Source: Neobacillus kokaensis | GTDB taxonomy: Bacteria > Bacillota > Bacilli > Bacillales > Cytobacillaceae | Direction of reading: 5' to 3' | NCBI RefSeq assembly: GCF_014656545.1 | Contig: NZ_BNDS01000003.1 | Span: forward strand, 322,510 to 386,509 | DNA: 64,000 nt | The notes under the pieces: generated by a model | Told to the model about the DNA's origin: nothing | What the model saw: only the letters and a program-made list of their open reading frames with translations | The model's database searches: none | Program-made: the position numbers and the translations under genes | Shown: positions 54,107 to 64,000 of the stretch, piece by piece | Layout: every line of letters begins with the position of its first letter | Numbering within the stretch: position 1 is the stretch's first letter

Positions 54107-56233
54107 ATGTTTTCCGTCGAAAAGGAAAAGATAAAGCCGATTATTTCAGTTGCTGTCGATGAAAGTAAAGAAGTTTTTCGCTCGACCTTAAGGAACCTTA
54201 GAGAACCGTTTATTTTCTTAAAAAAACAAGATCAATTATTTGCTTATGCCGCATTGAATAAACAATTGCAGATGAAGCTTGAAAAGGAAGACTTTTCGCA
54301 AGAACTGCTGAATGAATACACAAAACCAATCGATAGCATTTGCTGTCTTAGCGAGCACATCTCATTTACAGATTTATTCCAAATTATTGGAGAACCTTTT
54401 GCCATTATAAGATCGGAGGATGGCAGCCCACAAGGTTACATAAGCCGCGAAGATGTTCTGGCAGAACTTTTTAAACAAGAAAATAAAAGCGTTGACCTGC
54501 TCAAAATTCTCCTTACATCTATTCCAATGGGGATTTTTGTCTTAGACAAAGAAAGGCATATTATTAATTGTAATGAATCCGGTTTAAAAATGATTAAATC
54601 GACTGCTGACAAGGTTTTAAACTCTCCGGCGGAAAAAATTTTTAGCGGAGAACACTTGAACAATGTTTTTTCTACAGGGAAAACACTGCTGAATCACCTT
54701 GAATTTACGAACGGTGTTGGTGTGCTTGTTGATTATAGCCCGATTGTAGGTTATGACCTTAGAGTGGAAGGGGCAGTAATTGTTGTTCAGGACTTGCCGA
54801 TGGTCGAAGAAATGGCTATGGAAATTGAATATATTAAGGATTTGAATAAAGATTTAAATGCCATTCTTTCTAGTATTTATGATGAAATTCTGGTGGTGAA
54901 TGCTAAAGGAGAGCTGATCCGCTATAGTGAAAACATTATCCAAGACTTTTGGCAGGTGGATTTACAGGAGCTAATTGGAAAAAATGTACTTGAACTCGAG
55001 GATCAGGGGCTGTTTACACCATCCGTTACGAGATTAGTGATTGAAAAGAAGAAAAAGGTGTCTGTTGTTCAGGAAACAAAAAGCGGCAGGAAAATTCTTG
55101 CTGTAGGTAATCCGGTTTTTAATGAGAAAAATGAATTGGACCGGATTATTGTGGCATCACGGGACATTACTGAAACTACTAGGTTAAAAAGCGAATTGCA
55201 GGAAATGAAAAAGATTTCCGAGCAATATAAGAAGGAATTAGATAATTTTAAAAGTAAGGATCGATTTTTAAAGAAGCTGATTTATTGCAGCCCGAAAATG
55301 GAAAAAATCATGAATCAGGTTCAAAAGATTGCGGAGTTTTCCTCTACGGTGCTGCTAAATGGGGAATCAGGAGTTGGGAAGGAGGTCATAGCCCAAGCGA
55401 TTCACCATTTGGGCAGCCGCTCGCATAAGCCGTTTCTTAAATTAAATTGTGGCGCGATTCCGGAAAATTTATTAGAGAGCGAATTGTTTGGCTATGCCAA
55501 GGGGGCTTTTACAGGTGCCGATAAAAACGGCAAAGACGGCTATTTCAAACAGGCAGATGGAGGGATTTTGTTCCTCGATGAAATCGGAGAGATGCCTATG
55601 CATTTGCAGGTAAAATTACTGCGTGTGCTGCAGGAGCAAGAAGTCATTCCTGTCGGAAGTACAACACCGATTAAAGTGAATGTGCAAATCGTTGCCGCAA
55701 CCAATAAAAAGTTATCCAAAATGGTCGAGGAAGGCACCTTTCGGGAGGACTTATTCTATCGCTTAAATGTCATTCCCATACAAATTCCGCCGCTTCGAGA
55801 ACGGACAGAGGACATTTCCTTATTGGCATTTCACTTTTTGCAGCAGCTGAATGAAAAGTATAACCGCAATTATCATTTAACACCAGACGCTGTTAATGTC
55901 CTTGAATTCTATTCATGGCCTGGGAATGTACGGGAGCTGCAAAATATTATTGAAAGATTAGTAGTAACCGCTGACCATGCTGCGATCGATGCTGAGTTTG
56001 TCAGTCAATTTTTATCATTAGGCTATGAAAATAAGAAAATGAAGCCTGTAATTACCAGAGTGATTCCTCTCCAGGAGGCCATAGATCACGTCGAGGAACA
56101 GCTGATTATGCTGGCAATGAAACAATACAAAACGACGACAAAAGCTGCTAAAGCATTGGGGATCAGCCAATCTTCAGTAAGTCGTAAATATCAAAAAATC
56201 TTAAACGATAAAAATATGACTATTGAAATATAA
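54107..56233 (+). CDS. sigma-54-dependent enhancer-binding activator with PAS domains
   Basis: This 708-residue protein has an N-terminal region of ~130 residues with a CBS-like turn (PQGYISREDVLAELF), two PAS domains (about 135-240 and 255-365), a coiled-coil linker, the AAA+ domain (Walker A GESGVGKE near 419-426, GAFTGA near 466, Walker B GGILFLDEIGE near 485, RLNVIPIQIPPLRER near 560) and a C-terminal helix-turn-helix (TTKAAKALGISQSSVSRKYQ). GAFTGA shows that it contacts sigma-54. It lies among four -24/-12 promoters and is their likely activator; its ligand may be a polyamine or GABA (inference). AGGGGGGAAG precedes the ATG. Confidence 0.93.
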   Translation: MFSVEKEKIKPIISVAVDESKEVFRSTLRNLREPFIFLKKQDQLFAYAALNKQLQMKLEKEDFSQELLNEYTKPIDSICCLSEHISFTDLFQIIGEPFAIIRSEDGSPQGYISREDVLAELFKQENKSVDLLKILLTSIPMGIFVLDKERHIINCNESGLKMIKSTADKVLNSPAEKIFSGEHLNNVFSTGKTLLNHLEFTNGVGVLVDYSPIVGYDLRVEGAVIVVQDLPMVEEMAMEIEYIKDLNKDLNAILSSIYDEILVVNAKGELIRYSENIIQDFWQVDLQELIGKNVLELEDQGLFTPSVTRLVIEKKKKVSVVQETKSGRKILAVGNPVFNEKNELDRIIVASRDITETTRLKSELQEMKKISEQYKKELDNFKSKDRFLKKLIYCSPKMEKIMNQVQKIAEFSSTVLLNGESGVGKEVIAQAIHHLGSRSHKPFLKLNCGAIPENLLESELFGYAKGAFTGADKNGKDGYFKQADGGILFLDEIGEMPMHLQVKLLRVLQEQEVIPVGSTTPIKVNVQIVAATNKKLSKMVEEGTFREDLFYRLNVIPIQIPPLRERTEDISLLAFHFLQQLNEKYNRNYHLTPDAVNVLEFYSWPGNVRELQNIIERLVVTADHAAIDAEFVSQFLSLGYENKKMKPVITRVIPLQEAIDHVEEQLIMLAMKQYKTTTKAAKALGISQSSVSRKYQKILNDKNMTIEI

Positions 56234-56254
56234 AAAAATGAAAGCTATTTCATG

Positions 56255-56302
56255 AGAAGGTGTCAGGCACCATGTAATTTTACATGGTGCCTGACACCTT
56301 CT
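56255..56302. repeat. Perfect 23-bp inverted repeat built from GGTGTCAGGCACC
   Basis: The arm at 56255-56277 contains GGTGTCAGGCACC and is repeated in exact reverse complement at 56280-56302 with a 2-nt centre. It may act as transcription stop for the activator gene. The motif resembles, from memory, REP-like repeats common in Bacillaceae. Confidence 0.8.
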
Positions 56303-56305
56303 ATT

Positions 56306-56345
56306 GTTATGCAGAAAGAAATAACGTTATGCAAAAATGAATAGA
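56306..56345 (+). promoter_or_regulatory. Candidate activator sites upstream of sigma-54 promoter 4
   Basis: GTTATGCA occurs at 56306-56313 and 56326-56333, exactly 20 bp apart, followed by AAAAATGAATA. The same GTTATGCAAAAAT is found at 48863-48875 before promoter 1. It lies about 85-125 nt before the -24 box. Confidence 0.6.
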
Positions 56346-56430
56346 TTTAATAGCTCTTCGTGTTTCCTTTATCTCAGTTGGAGCACTCCAGGCCATACGC
56401 CGCTGACCAGGCACTTCCGCTTTTCTAAGT

Positions 56431-56446
56431 TGGCACAGTTCTTGCA
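56431..56446 (+). promoter_or_regulatory. Sigma-54 (-24/-12) promoter 4
   Basis: TGGCAC-AGTTC-TTGCA is a perfect consensus, 39 nt before the aldehyde dehydrogenase ATG. Confidence 0.9.
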
Positions 56447-56484
56447 TTGTTTAGTAGTGAGGTATTTAAAAGGGGGAATCGATA

Positions 56485-57978
56485 ATGGTCGAAGTAAAAG
56501 CAAAAGTGATCAATCTTAAGATGTATATTGATGGTGAATGGAAGGATGCTGCAAAACAGGAAACCCGGCCTGTCATTAATCCGGCAACTGGAGAAGTGAT
56601 TGCCTATGCTCCTGAAGGAACAGTCGAAGATGCCCGTGCAGCCATCTATGCAGCACGAAAAGCCTTTGAAGACGGTGTATGGTCAGGATTATCAGCACAA
56701 GAAAGAGCCTCCTATTTATTAAAAATTGCTGACAAAATTGATGAATATGCTGACGAGCTGACAGAACTTGAAACGATGGATAATGGAAAGCCATTAAGGG
56801 AAGCCGGCTTTGACGTCGCTGATGCAGCCGCATGTTTCCGTTATTATGCAGGATTGATTAAAGCGCCGGATGGTCAGACTTATCATGTAGGCGATCCAAT
56901 GCAGGCCATGGTTGTCCGTGAGCCAGTTGGTGTATGCGGTCTTATTGTTCCCTGGAACTATCCGCTATTGATGAGTGTTTGGAAAATTGCTCCTGCACTT
57001 GCTGCCGGTAATACCATCGTCTTTAAGCCATCAGAAGTGACTCCAATAACACCGAAAAAGCTGTTTGAAATCTTTGAAGAGGTCGGCCTGCCAAAAGGTG
57101 CTGCCAATATGGTAATGGGTGCCGGACCAGTAGTTGGAAATGAAATCGCTTCCCACCCAGAAGTAGATATGGTTTCCTTCACCGGCGGGACAAAAACAGG
57201 AAAGCATATCATGAAGACTGCGGCTGACACAATGAAGAAGGTTTCATTGGAATTGGGCGGCAAATCGCCAAATATCATTTTTGCTGATGCTGATTTTGAA
57301 ACGGCTGTCGATTATGCCTTATTTGGCATCTATGCAGGTGCAGGCCAGGTATGCTCAGCTGGGTCAAGAATTCTTGTTGAAGAAAGCATTTATGACCAAT
57401 TTGTTGCCCGCTTTGTAGAAAGAGCGAAACAAATTAAGGTTGGTCCTGGCAATGATGCGGCTACAGAAATGGGACCGCTTGTAAGTGCACAGCATTTAGA
57501 AAAAGTACTTGATTATATCGAGCTTGGAAAACAGGAAGGAGCTAAAGTTGCCTGCGGCGGCAGTCGCATTATTCATAATGGTTTGGAAAATGGATATTTT
57601 GTTGAACCGACCGTATTTGTAGATGTTAAGCAAGATATGCGAATCGTGCAGGAAGAAATTTTTGGTCCAGTTGTAATCATCCAAAAATTTAAGGATGAAT
57701 CGGAGGCAGTGAAGCTTGCCAATGGCACTGTTTACGGCTTGGCGGGAGCAGTTTTTTCTAATGATGGCGCCAAGGCGCTGCGGGTGATTAAAAAGCTGCG
57801 AGCTGGAATTACTTGGGTCAATTCCTACCATCCTACTTATAATGAAGCACCATGGGGAGGATACAAACAAAGCGGTATCGGCCGCAGTCTTGGCACATTC
57901 GGTCTCGAGGAATTTCAAGAAATTAAGCAGATTAATATTAATTTACAGGTTGAACCAGTTGGCTGGTTTGAAAACTAA
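56485..57978 (+). CDS. aldehyde dehydrogenase, probable 4-aminobutyraldehyde dehydrogenase
   Basis: This 497-residue NAD(P)-dependent aldehyde dehydrogenase has VVREPVGVCGLIVPWNYP near 140-158, SFTGGTKTGK near 232, catalytic Glu256 (LELGGK) and Cys290 (AGQVCSAGSR). It resembles PuuC/betaine-aldehyde types. Next to patA its likely substrate is 4-aminobutyraldehyde, giving GABA. AAAGGGGG precedes the ATG. It is driven by sigma-54 promoter 4. Substrate is inferred; other amino-aldehydes are possible. Confidence 0.88.
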   Translation: MVEVKAKVINLKMYIDGEWKDAAKQETRPVINPATGEVIAYAPEGTVEDARAAIYAARKAFEDGVWSGLSAQERASYLLKIADKIDEYADELTELETMDNGKPLREAGFDVADAAACFRYYAGLIKAPDGQTYHVGDPMQAMVVREPVGVCGLIVPWNYPLLMSVWKIAPALAAGNTIVFKPSEVTPITPKKLFEIFEEVGLPKGAANMVMGAGPVVGNEIASHPEVDMVSFTGGTKTGKHIMKTAADTMKKVSLELGGKSPNIIFADADFETAVDYALFGIYAGAGQVCSAGSRILVEESIYDQFVARFVERAKQIKVGPGNDAATEMGPLVSAQHLEKVLDYIELGKQEGAKVACGGSRIIHNGLENGYFVEPTVFVDVKQDMRIVQEEIFGPVVIIQKFKDESEAVKLANGTVYGLAGAVFSNDGAKALRVIKKLRAGITWVNSYHPTYNEAPWGGYKQSGIGRSLGTFGLEEFQEIKQININLQVEPVGWFEN

Positions 57979-58025
57979 CCATTGTTGTGCTGTTTTAAGC
58001 GGACCTTTCCCGGTTTTAACTGAAT

Positions 58026-58136
58026 TGTAGATATCGTTTTAAATCGTGTAGATATATTTTAAAAACTGTAGATATTTTCACAATTTGTGTAGATATTAGC
58101 AGAAAAAGTGGGGATATCCCCAGAATTTGTGTAGAA
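58026..58136. repeat. Short array, TGTAGAT units with ~21-nt period
   Basis: TGTAGA begins at 58026, 58047, 58067, 58088 and 58130; a diverged unit (GGGGATAT) lies near 58110. Spacings are 21, 20, 21 and 42. It lies between the aldehyde dehydrogenase and patA genes with no promoter visible. Confidence 0.7.
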
Positions 58137-58173
58137 AAACCAAACGCAAACCCTAAAACACGATTAAAACTAA

Positions 58174-59571
<1,398 letters not shown>

Positions 59572-59587
59572 TTTAACAATTTTTTGG

Positions 59588-59614
59588 AAGCAATCGGGAC
59601 TCTGCCGATTGCTT
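59588..59614 (+). terminator. Hairpin between patA and gabT, weak terminator or attenuator
   Basis: AAGCAATCGG (59588-59597) pairs with CCGATTGCTT (59605-59614). No T run follows, so read-through into gabT is expected. Confidence 0.5.
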
Positions 59615-59671
59615 TCCTTCCTACTAAAATCAAAAATGGAAAATATATATATTTACAGGGGGAGTTCAAAA

Positions 59672-61042
59672 ATGGACGATCGATTTGTTAAACAGGAAAC
59701 GGCAATTCCAGGGCCGAGGTCTTTAGCGATATTAGAGCGGAGAAATAAGTATGTCCCAAGGGGAATCAGCAATAATTGCCATTCCTTTGTAAAAAAAGCA
59801 CAGGGGGCGGTAGTTGAGGATGTTGACGGTAATTTCTATATTGATTTTGCTGGTGCTATTGGAACGATAAATGTCGGTCATTCTCACCCCAAAGTGGTCG
59901 ATGCTGTTCAAGAACAGGCAAGTCAGTTCATACATACGGGATTTAATGTCATGATGTATGAATCCTATATTGATCTTGCAGAAAAATTATGTGAGCTTGC
60001 ACCCGGTAATTTTGCAAAAAAAGCAGCCTTTTTTAACAGTGGAGCAGAAGCGGTTGAAAATGCCGTGAAAATTGCCCGAAAATATACGAAACGACAAGGG
60101 ATTATATCTTTTACACGGGGATTTCATGGCAGAACGTTGATGACAATGACGATGACAAGCAAGGTTAAGCCTTATAAATTCGGCTTTGGTCCTTTCGCGC
60201 CTGAAGTGTACAAGGCACCGTATCCGTATGTTTACCGCCGTCTTGATGGGATGAGTGAAGAGCAATATAGTCAAATGATCATTGAGCAATTTGAGCAATT
60301 TCTTCTAGCTGAAGCTGCTCCGGAAACAATTGCTGCAGTGGTAATGGAGCCTGTTCAAGGGGAAGGCGGTTTTATCGTACCTGATATCGCTTTTGTAAGA
60401 AAGGTAAAAGAAATCTGTACAAAATACGGAATTCTCTTTGTTGCAGATGAAATTCAAACAGGGTTCGCACGAACAGGAAAGTATTTTGCCATTGATCATT
60501 TTGGCGTTGTCCCTGACTTAATTACAATTTCTAAATCAATGGGAGCAGGGGTGCCAATCAGCGGTGTTATTGGCCGAACCGACATAATGGATGCGGCGGA
60601 GACAGGTGAAATCGGCGGAACCTATTCAGGCAGTCCGCTTGGCTGTCAGGCTGCACTGGCGGTGTTGGATATTATCGAAAGCGAAAAACTTAATGAACGG
60701 GCACAAATGCTGGGTAGTAGAGTCATAGAAAAAATGAAACAGCTGAGCATGCGCTTTGACTGCATTGGGGATATTCGCGGTCTTGGAGCCATGTGTGCGA
60801 TGGAAATCGTTAAAGATAAACAGACGAAAACTCCTGACAAAGAAGGGGTAGCAAAAATAGTAAAAGCAGCCGGTGAACGCGGGCTGTTATTATTAAGTGC
60901 CGGGCTATATGGTAATGTGGTCCGTCTTTTGATGCCGATTACCATCTCAGAAAAACAATTTGAAGAAGGATTCCAAATACTTGAAGAAGCCTTTGCTGTC
61001 GTTTATCATAAAAGTGAAACTATTTTTTTGGCTGGGAGGTAA
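59672..61042 (+). CDS. gabT: 4-aminobutyrate aminotransferase GabT
   Basis: The product has 456 residues from ATG 59672 with AGGGGGAG upstream; 21 more residues in the longer frame are unlikely. It is a class III aminotransferase with FAGAIGTINVGHSHPKVV near 70, NSGAEAVENAVKIAR near 120, GFHGRTLMTM, DEIQTGFARTGK and PLP Lys288 (ISKSMGAGVP), all typical of GabT. It converts GABA and 2-oxoglutarate to succinate semialdehyde and glutamate. gabD follows after 4 nt. Confidence 0.93.
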   Translation: MDDRFVKQETAIPGPRSLAILERRNKYVPRGISNNCHSFVKKAQGAVVEDVDGNFYIDFAGAIGTINVGHSHPKVVDAVQEQASQFIHTGFNVMMYESYIDLAEKLCELAPGNFAKKAAFFNSGAEAVENAVKIARKYTKRQGIISFTRGFHGRTLMTMTMTSKVKPYKFGFGPFAPEVYKAPYPYVYRRLDGMSEEQYSQMIIEQFEQFLLAEAAPETIAAVVMEPVQGEGGFIVPDIAFVRKVKEICTKYGILFVADEIQTGFARTGKYFAIDHFGVVPDLITISKSMGAGVPISGVIGRTDIMDAAETGEIGGTYSGSPLGCQAALAVLDIIESEKLNERAQMLGSRVIEKMKQLSMRFDCIGDIRGLGAMCAMEIVKDKQTKTPDKEGVAKIVKAAGERGLLLLSAGLYGNVVRLLMPITISEKQFEEGFQILEEAFAVVYHKSETIFLAGR

Positions 61043-61046
61043 GGAA

Positions 61047-62501
61047 ATGGGTGTCGTGAACCAAGGGTATCAAATTTATCCAATGTATATTGATGGAAAA
61101 TGGGTCGGCAATGATTATGAAATTTTCACCGAAGTGATCAATCCAGCAACGAAAGAAGTAGTAGGGGCCATTCCAACTGGAGGGGCTTTGGAAGCAGAAC
61201 AGGCTGTTGACGCGGCGCATCGCGCTTTTAAAACATGGTCGAAAAAAACCGCTGAAGAACGCAGCCGTCTTCTTATGAAATGGCATCAATTGATAGATGA
61301 AAATAAACATGAGATTGCTAGAATAATGACGATTGAGCAAGGCAAGCCGTTGAAGGAGGCACTTGGCGAGGTTCTTTATGCCAATGGCTTCATTTCTTGG
61401 TATGCGGAAGAGGCAAAACGCGTATATGGAGAAACTATTCCAGCATCCCATCCGAATAAGCGGATCCTTGTCCGCAAGGAACCTGTGGGAGTAGTAGCTG
61501 CGATTACGCCGTGGAACTTTCCTGCAGCTATGATTACTAGAAAGGTAGGACCTGCGCTTGCTGCAGGATGTACTTGTGTAGTCAAACCGGCGAACCAAAC
61601 GCCGCTCACTGCCTTGAAAATGGCCGAGCTTGCTCATGAAGCTGGGATTCCTAGTGGAGTTATAAATATTATTACTGGTAAGTCATCTGAAATCGGGGAT
61701 GTTTGGCTGAACGATCCACGCGTGACGAAAATTACCTTCACAGGCTCAACCGAGGTTGGTAAAACGTTAATGCGCGGGGCTGCTGAAAATGTTAAAAAGG
61801 TATCGCTCGAGCTTGGCGGCAATGCTCCATTTATTGTCATGGATGATGCCAATTTAGCAAAAGCTGCAGCCGGACTAGTGCAATCTAAATTCCGTAACGC
61901 AGGGCAAACCTGTATTTGTACAAATCGAGTCTATGTCCAAGAGAGCGTGGCAGATGAATTTATTAAACTTTTCAAAGCGGAATTAGAAAAGCTGAAGGTT
62001 GGCAACGGGCTTGATGAAGGAGTAGATATCGGTCCTTTAATTGATAAATCAGCTTACAAAAAAGTTGAAGCGCTAGTCAATGATGCGGTTAAACATGGCG
62101 GAAAGGTTGCCTATACAGGCTCGAAGCCTGAGGAAGCAAATGGCTTTTTCTATGCACCAACGATTTTAACCGAAATAAATGATGAAATGGAATGTATGAA
62201 GGATGAAATCTTTGGACCGCTTGCCCCAATTTCAACCTTTAAATCAGAAGAGGAGGTTATTGGACGAGCAAATAATTCTCGCTTTGGTTTAGCAGCCTAT
62301 GTCTATACCGAAAATCTAAGCCGCTCCTTTAGAATTACCGAGCAGCTGGAATATGGCATTGTCGGTCTGAATGATGCATTGCCATCAGTCGTGCAGGCGC
62401 CATTTGGCGGCTACAAGGAGAGTGGACTTGGCCGAGAAGGCGGACACTTTGGAATTGAGGAATTTTTAGAAGTGAAATATATTTCGATTGGTTTAGATTA
62501 A
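61047..62501 (+). CDS. gabD: succinate-semialdehyde dehydrogenase GabD
   Basis: The product has 484 residues from ATG 61047, 7 nt after GGGAGG; the frame extends upstream into gabT. It is an aldehyde dehydrogenase with KEPVGVVAAITPWNFP near 145, FTGSTEVGK near 230, catalytic Glu (LELGGNAPF near 255) and Cys289 in GQTCICTNR, where the double Cys (C-I-C) is a hallmark of GabD enzymes. It oxidises succinate semialdehyde to succinate, ending the pathway. Confidence 0.94.
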   Translation: MGVVNQGYQIYPMYIDGKWVGNDYEIFTEVINPATKEVVGAIPTGGALEAEQAVDAAHRAFKTWSKKTAEERSRLLMKWHQLIDENKHEIARIMTIEQGKPLKEALGEVLYANGFISWYAEEAKRVYGETIPASHPNKRILVRKEPVGVVAAITPWNFPAAMITRKVGPALAAGCTCVVKPANQTPLTALKMAELAHEAGIPSGVINIITGKSSEIGDVWLNDPRVTKITFTGSTEVGKTLMRGAAENVKKVSLELGGNAPFIVMDDANLAKAAAGLVQSKFRNAGQTCICTNRVYVQESVADEFIKLFKAELEKLKVGNGLDEGVDIGPLIDKSAYKKVEALVNDAVKHGGKVAYTGSKPEEANGFFYAPTILTEINDEMECMKDEIFGPLAPISTFKSEEEVIGRANNSRFGLAAYVYTENLSRSFRITEQLEYGIVGLNDALPSVVQAPFGGYKESGLGREGGHFGIEEFLEVKYISIGLD

Positions 62502-62517
62502 TCTATTCATTAATAAC

Positions 62518-62556
62518 AAAGCCGCGGCTGGTAAAGAGGTACAGCAGCGGCTTTTG
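62518..62556 (+). terminator. Terminator after gabD
   Basis: AAAGCCGC..GCTG pairs with CAGC..GCGGCTTT across a GTAAAGAGGTA-type loop, followed by TTGTTGT. Confidence 0.75.
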
Positions 62557-62590
62557 TTGTACAAAAAAGGGGTAACTTTAAAGTTGTTTG

Positions 62591-62705
62591 GCGGAATAAA
62601 TGAGAAATTCCGCGGAATCCTGGAGAAAGCTGGCGGAATAAATCAAAAGTTCGGCAGAATTATTTTGGAAACCCGCGGAATTCCGAAGCAAATCGGCGGA
62701 ATCCT
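62591..62705. repeat. Array with exact 21-nt period (GCGGAAT units)
   Basis: GCGGAA occurs at 62591, 62612, 62633, 62675 and 62696, and GCAGAA at 62654: every interval is 21 nt. Units alternate between GCGGAATAAA and GCGGAATCC/TTCC forms, parallel in design to the 19.4 kb array. The rest of the 335-nt gap shows only the gabD terminator and the next ribosome site. Confidence 0.8.
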
Positions 62706-62836
62706 GCAGGGGCTCAGTTCAGGGAGGAGTATACAAATTAAGGTTGATGCTATTCATAAGATTATACTTTATACCACACCAATTACTGTGTTACGATAAA
62801 GTGAAAAAGAAATGCTTTTGAAATGGGGGCAGGGCT

Positions 62837-63961
62837 TTGATTAAAACGCTTTTGTTTGATGTTGACGGGGTTTTATTGAGTGAAGAGCGGTATTTTGATG
62901 CTTCCGCATTAACTGTTTGGGAAATGCTGATGAGTCCCAACTACTTGGGAATTTCCCCTGAGAAATTTAATACGAACCCTAGTGAAGAGGAAGTAAAGAA
63001 AATCAGGGAAACAGTATTCCAGCACGATAAAATTCTTAAATTTCAAAAATCCCGTGGCCTAAACGCCAACTGGGACATGATCTATCTATCCTTCAGCCAT
63101 CAATTAATCCACCTGTTGGCTCAAATTAAGGATAAGGAGTTTGAGAAAATCTTCACATGGTGTCAGGCACCAATTGACCGAAGTGTATTAGTAGAAATCG
63201 GAAAGGTGCTGTCCCAATATGAATTTGAGCTTGATTTTTGCTCATTTGTGGCAGATTTTGAAAATTCGACAGCGATGAAGGATGAACTGCTTCAGCATCT
63301 CAATGTTCTTGCGAAGGAAAAGCTTGGGGTGGAGACTTCGATTTTTGAAAAGGGTGAGCTTTGGTTCGTCTGCGAGCATGTTTCCCAGGAATGGTATGTT
63401 GGCGACGAGCACGTTCTAGCCTCAACCGGACGGCCATCGGTACAAACCGGTAAACAGGGCTTTTTGGCAAACGAAACGACCTTAGCTCCAAAAGAGAAAA
63501 TTGCCGAGCTGTTTCAGTTTCTAGCTTCTTCGGGATTTACAATCGGAATCGGAACAGGCCGGCCTGAACTAGAAACAATCCAGCCATTTCAACATTTACA
63601 TTGGCTGCAGTATTTCGATGCCAAACGAATTGTTACGGCTGATGATGTTTTGAAGGCGGAAAAAGAAAACACTGATCAGTCTTCGTTGTCTAAACCGCAT
63701 CCATTTACATATATCATGGGACTTAAAGGAAAGGGCACCTCTGTAAAGGAATGTTTGGAAACAGCTTTGCCGATTGAAAATGGTGAAACAGTTCTTATTG
63801 TCGGCGATTCATTAGCTGACCTCTTAGCTGCAAGACAATTGGGGTGCAAGTTTGCGGCAGTTTTAACTGGACTATCGGGAAAGGCCGCTAGAGCTGAATT
63901 TGAAGAACACAAGGCGGATTATATTCTTGATTCTGTACTAGAAGTGAAAACCATTTTATAA
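62837..63961 (+). CDS. HAD superfamily hydrolase
   Basis: The product has 374 residues from TTG 62837, behind GGGGGCAGGG. It has motif I LLFDVDGVLLSEE at the N-terminus, motif II/III region GIGTGRPE near 240, and motif IV VLIVGDSLADLLAARQLG near 318. The large insertion (about 35-220) is a cap of helical type. This is probably a phosphatase; the substrate is unknown. A copy of GGTGTCAGGCACC (63159-63171) lies within the cap-coding part and is read as Trp-Cys-Gln-Ala-Pro. Confidence 0.85.
   Translation: MIKTLLFDVDGVLLSEERYFDASALTVWEMLMSPNYLGISPEKFNTNPSEEEVKKIRETVFQHDKILKFQKSRGLNANWDMIYLSFSHQLIHLLAQIKDKEFEKIFTWCQAPIDRSVLVEIGKVLSQYEFELDFCSFVADFENSTAMKDELLQHLNVLAKEKLGVETSIFEKGELWFVCEHVSQEWYVGDEHVLASTGRPSVQTGKQGFLANETTLAPKEKIAELFQFLASSGFTIGIGTGRPELETIQPFQHLHWLQYFDAKRIVTADDVLKAEKENTDQSSLSKPHPFTYIMGLKGKGTSVKECLETALPIENGETVLIVGDSLADLLAARQLGCKFAAVLTGLSGKAARAEFEEHKADYILDSVLEVKTIL
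63159..63171. repeat. GGTGTCAGGCACC copy inside a coding sequence
   Basis: An exact 13-base copy of the core of the 56255-56302 palindrome, in frame within the HAD gene with no disruption of the reading frame. Confidence 0.7.
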
Positions 63962-64000
63962 AAGAACTGGTCCTATGGTACAAAATACGTTAAATTTATT

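Noticed and set aside
57496..57918. 140-codon minus-strand frame opposite the aldehyde dehydrogenase
   Set aside because: Antisense to conserved coding sequence with no start signal.
61020..61637. 205-codon minus-strand frame opposite gabD
   Set aside because: Shadow frame of a highly conserved aldehyde dehydrogenase; composition is Cys/Phe/Arg rich and unlike a real protein.

Overview
The window reads as chromosome of a low-GC Gram-positive spore former of the Bacillaceae. Evidence: strong AGGAGG-type ribosome sites, frequent TTG starts, an S-box (SAM-I) riboswitch, a YteA-type sporulation protein, a SinR homologue, B. subtilis-like gene groups (ykoS/ykoT, metI-metC-yitJ-metH, ywqCDE, bdbDC) and a sigma-54 (SigL) regulon. 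A genus such as Neobacillus would fit, but that is inference. No rRNA, tRNA, prophage, insertion sequence or CRISPR array was seen.

Layout. 0-3.1 kb: a 5'-truncated ykoS-like membrane protein, ykoT glycosyltransferase and a GtrA protein. 3.2-9.3 kb: transporters (LysE, APC, CDF, CorA), yteA, three small genes not usually called, and a structured interspersed repeat. 9.4-12.3 kb: a secreted subtilisin followed by an RRNPP-type regulator and a 47-residue signal propeptide, a probable peptide quorum-sensing cassette. 12.4-19.3 kb: a DHA2 exporter, a one-domain flavoprotein, the pxpBAC 5-oxoprolinase operon, and a marR-MFS pair with a near-ideal promoter and operator. 19.4-19.9 kb: a 21-nt-period repeat array. 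20-27.8 kb: a methionine operon (metI-metC-yitJ-metH) behind one S-box riboswitch.

27.8-41.9 kb: an exopolysaccharide operon. A long structured leader (EAR-like) and two SinR-type inverted repeats precede epsC, epsN, a sinR homologue, a tyrosine kinase/phosphatase module (ywqCDE type), glycosyltransferases, polymerase, flippase, the initiating sugar transferase and an ATP-grasp enzyme. The glycosyltransferase half is visibly more AT-rich than its surroundings, and two of its genes seem to have lost an ATG start. 42-48.7 kb: lactonase, bdbDC, an NCS2 permease, a glutaredoxin-thioredoxin reductase fusion, Dps and a LysM cortex hydrolase.

48.8-62.5 kb: a putrescine/GABA catabolic region built as a sigma-54 regulon. 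Four -24/-12 promoters drive two near-duplicate permeases, a glutamate dehydrogenase with two small genes, and an aldehyde dehydrogenase followed by patA, gabT and gabD. A PAS/AAA+ enhancer-binding protein lies in the middle. Together the enzymes take putrescine to succinate, and glutamate dehydrogenase returns the 2-oxoglutarate used by both transaminases. The window closes with a HAD-family phosphatase.

A theme across the window is short intergenic arrays with a period close to 21 nt, unrelated in sequence (19.4, 45.8, 58.0 and 62.6 kb), and copies of a GGTGTCAGGCACC palindromic repeat, one of them inside a coding sequence.
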